From Microbulbifer yueqingensis (lineage in GTDB: Bacteria; Pseudomonadota; Gammaproteobacteria; Pseudomonadales; Cellvibrionaceae): a DNA stretch of 64,000 nt. Where the stretch lies: contig NZ_FNFH01000001.1 in NCBI RefSeq assembly GCF_900100355.1, positions 1-64,000 of the forward strand, read 5' to 3'. The stretch's first letter is position 1. Each line of letters begins with the position of its first letter. Made by a program: the position numbers and the translations under genes. The notes under the pieces are model-generated. The model was given only the letters and a program-made list of their open reading frames with translations, was not told the origin of the DNA and made no database searches. Of the stretch, positions 62,832 through 64,000 are shown piece by piece.

Positions 62832-64000
62832 ATGCGCAAAGTCCTGTTCACCCTGCACAAGTACGCCGGCCTGGTCCTGGGCCTGCTGCTGTCCCTGATC
62901 GGCCTCACCGGCAGCCTGCTGGTGTTCGACCACGCGCTGGATGAACGGCTGGCGCCGCACACCGTTTCATTCGGACCTAGTGACACACCGGCCAGCTACG
63001 CGCAGGTGCTCGCGGCCGCCCGCACCGCCGTACCCGGCAACCCCGCGCCCACGCGCCTGATGACCCCGCGCCAGCCGGGCAGCCCGTACGTGGTGCGCTT
63101 CCCGGGTCCGGAGGGCGCGCCCGGGCCCATCGAGGTGAGTGTGTCCCCCACCGATGCCGAGGTACTGGCCGTGCGTGGCTGGGGCACCCCGGCTTACACC
63201 ATGACCTGGCTCTACCGCCTGCACTACACCCTGCTGTCAGGGAACACGGGCAAGACCGTGGTGGGGTTGATGGGGCTGCTGCTGATGGTGTTCTGCATTA
63301 CCGGCGCTGTGCTCTGGTGGCCGAAGAAGAGCCGCAGCGGCGGCCGGCGCTGGGGCAAGGCATTCCGCATCTCGCGCAGTGGCAACCGCTTCCGCTTCTA
63401 CTTCGACGTGCACCGGGTATTCGGCATCTACTTCCTGCCCCTGCTGCTGGTGACCAGCTTCTCCGGCGTCACCCTGGTGTTCCCGCAGCAGGTACGGGCG
63501 GTGATAAGCGCCGTCTTCCCCACCGAGCCGCTGGCCGCCCTGCCCGGCTCGCATACCGACAGCGGCCAGCCGATTTCACCGGATCGCGCCGCCCGCATCG
63601 CGCAGGCGAAATTCCCCAGCGGCGAACTGAAGCGCATATACCTGCCGCGCGACGGAGCCGACAGCTACGGCATTTCCTTCCGCGCTGCCGGCGAGGTATG
63701 GCAGAACTATGGCGCCAGCTTCGCGCGGGTGGACCAGTACAGTGGCGAGGTATTGATGGTGGAGGACGTCACCGCGATACCGACCGGCAACAAGATACTG
63801 CGCTGGCAGTTCCCGCTGCACAACGGCGACGCCCTGGGCCTTGTGGGCCGCTGGCTGGTATTGCTGACCGGCCTGGTGCCCGGCCTGCTGTTCGCCACCG
63901 GGGCCTACCTGTGGTGGAAGAAACGTCGACTGCGGCGGGCGGGCCAGCGATCGGTGGCGAGGCGTGGCTGGAAAGGGGGCCCGGGCGAGCCCCACTCTGT
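62832..64000 (+). CDS. PepSY-associated TM protein (iron-siderophore reductase-like), partial
   Basis: The frame is open from ATG 62832 to the end of the window, about 389 codons with no stop; the 3' end is cut off. It begins MRKVLFTLHKYAGLVLGLLL, a PepSY_TM/FhuF-like membrane start, with further helices (FCITGAVLWWP, LLLVTSFSGVTLVF, LVLLTGLVPGLLFATG) and large periplasmic loops containing PepSY-like segments. Such proteins accompany TonB receptors and probably reduce or release iron in the periplasm or inner membrane. It is 62 bp downstream of the receptor, probably in the same Fur-controlled operon. Confidence 0.82.
   Translation, partial: MRKVLFTLHKYAGLVLGLLLSLIGLTGSLLVFDHALDERLAPHTVSFGPSDTPASYAQVLAAARTAVPGNPAPTRLMTPRQPGSPYVVRFPGPEGAPGPIEVSVSPTDAEVLAVRGWGTPAYTMTWLYRLHYTLLSGNTGKTVVGLMGLLLMVFCITGAVLWWPKKSRSGGRRWGKAFRISRSGNRFRFYFDVHRVFGIYFLPLLLVTSFSGVTLVFPQQVRAVISAVFPTEPLAALPGSHTDSGQPISPDRAARIAQAKFPSGELKRIYLPRDGADSYGISFRAAGEVWQNYGASFARVDQYSGEVLMVEDVTAIPTGNKILRWQFPLHNGDALGLVGRWLVLLTGLVPGLLFATGAYLWWKKRRLRRAGQRSVARRGWKGGPGEPHS

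Overview
The window looks like a GC-rich chromosomal segment of a marine-type gammaproteobacterium. A Microbulbifer/Cellvibrionales-like genome is my best guess, from gene content and codon use only; no rRNA or other taxonomic marker is present. I recognised no tRNA, rRNA or CRISPR array.

Layout. 1-2.6 kb: the proximal end of a chromosomal integron. An SOS-type integrase gene (intI) reads right, and a cassette array reads left out of the window: three attC sites and three small cassette genes, two of them encoding membrane proteins. 2.7-11.3 kb: housekeeping and stress genes (ExoD-like protein, CPBP protease, DUF2157/GDYXXLXY pair, ahpC-ahpF separated by a REPIN-like element, YceI, SMP-30 protein, cold-shock protein). 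11.6-19.3 kb: one tightly overlapping leftward operon in which a BlaI-type repressor and an M56 membrane protease precede CzcC, a His-rich lipoprotein, CzcB and CzcA. 19.4-29.7 kb: M28 peptidase, DUF1254/1214 lipoprotein, a TetR-controlled RND pump, sirtuin, YchJ and TruC.

30.1-38.7 kb is the most unusual part. An orphan sigma-54 activator (AAA+ plus Fis-type HTH, no sensor domain) lies tail-to-tail with a six-gene leftward operon that has a well-spaced -24/-12 promoter and a palindromic candidate activator site about 110-140 bp upstream. The operon encodes a wHTH-like protein, three low-complexity or acidic proteins, an unknown 188-aa protein and a roughly 1500-aa polypeptide that joins a subtilisin-like (S8) protease, a beta-rich Ser/Thr-rich middle and a patatin-like phospholipase with intact catalytic motifs. 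I know of no described system with this architecture.

39-43.5 kb: methionine catabolism, mdeR-mdeA-mdeB (Lrp regulator, methionine gamma-lyase, and an E1 enzyme that probably acts on the 2-oxobutyrate made by the lyase). 43.7-50.6 kb: an IS3 remnant, a small conserved protein, a secreted lipase with three ricin-type trefoils, and a cNMP/CBS/DUF294 protein with a DnaQ-like exonuclease. 50.9-60.4 kb: a nine-gene kynurenine catabolic operon through 3-hydroxyanthranilate and 2-aminomuconate. It is headed by a ThDP enzyme and an SDR whose catalytic Tyr/Lys are replaced; the usual lower-pathway genes are absent here. 60.5-64 kb: a Fur-box-preceded TonB receptor followed by a PepSY-type iron-reduction/uptake protein cut by the window end.
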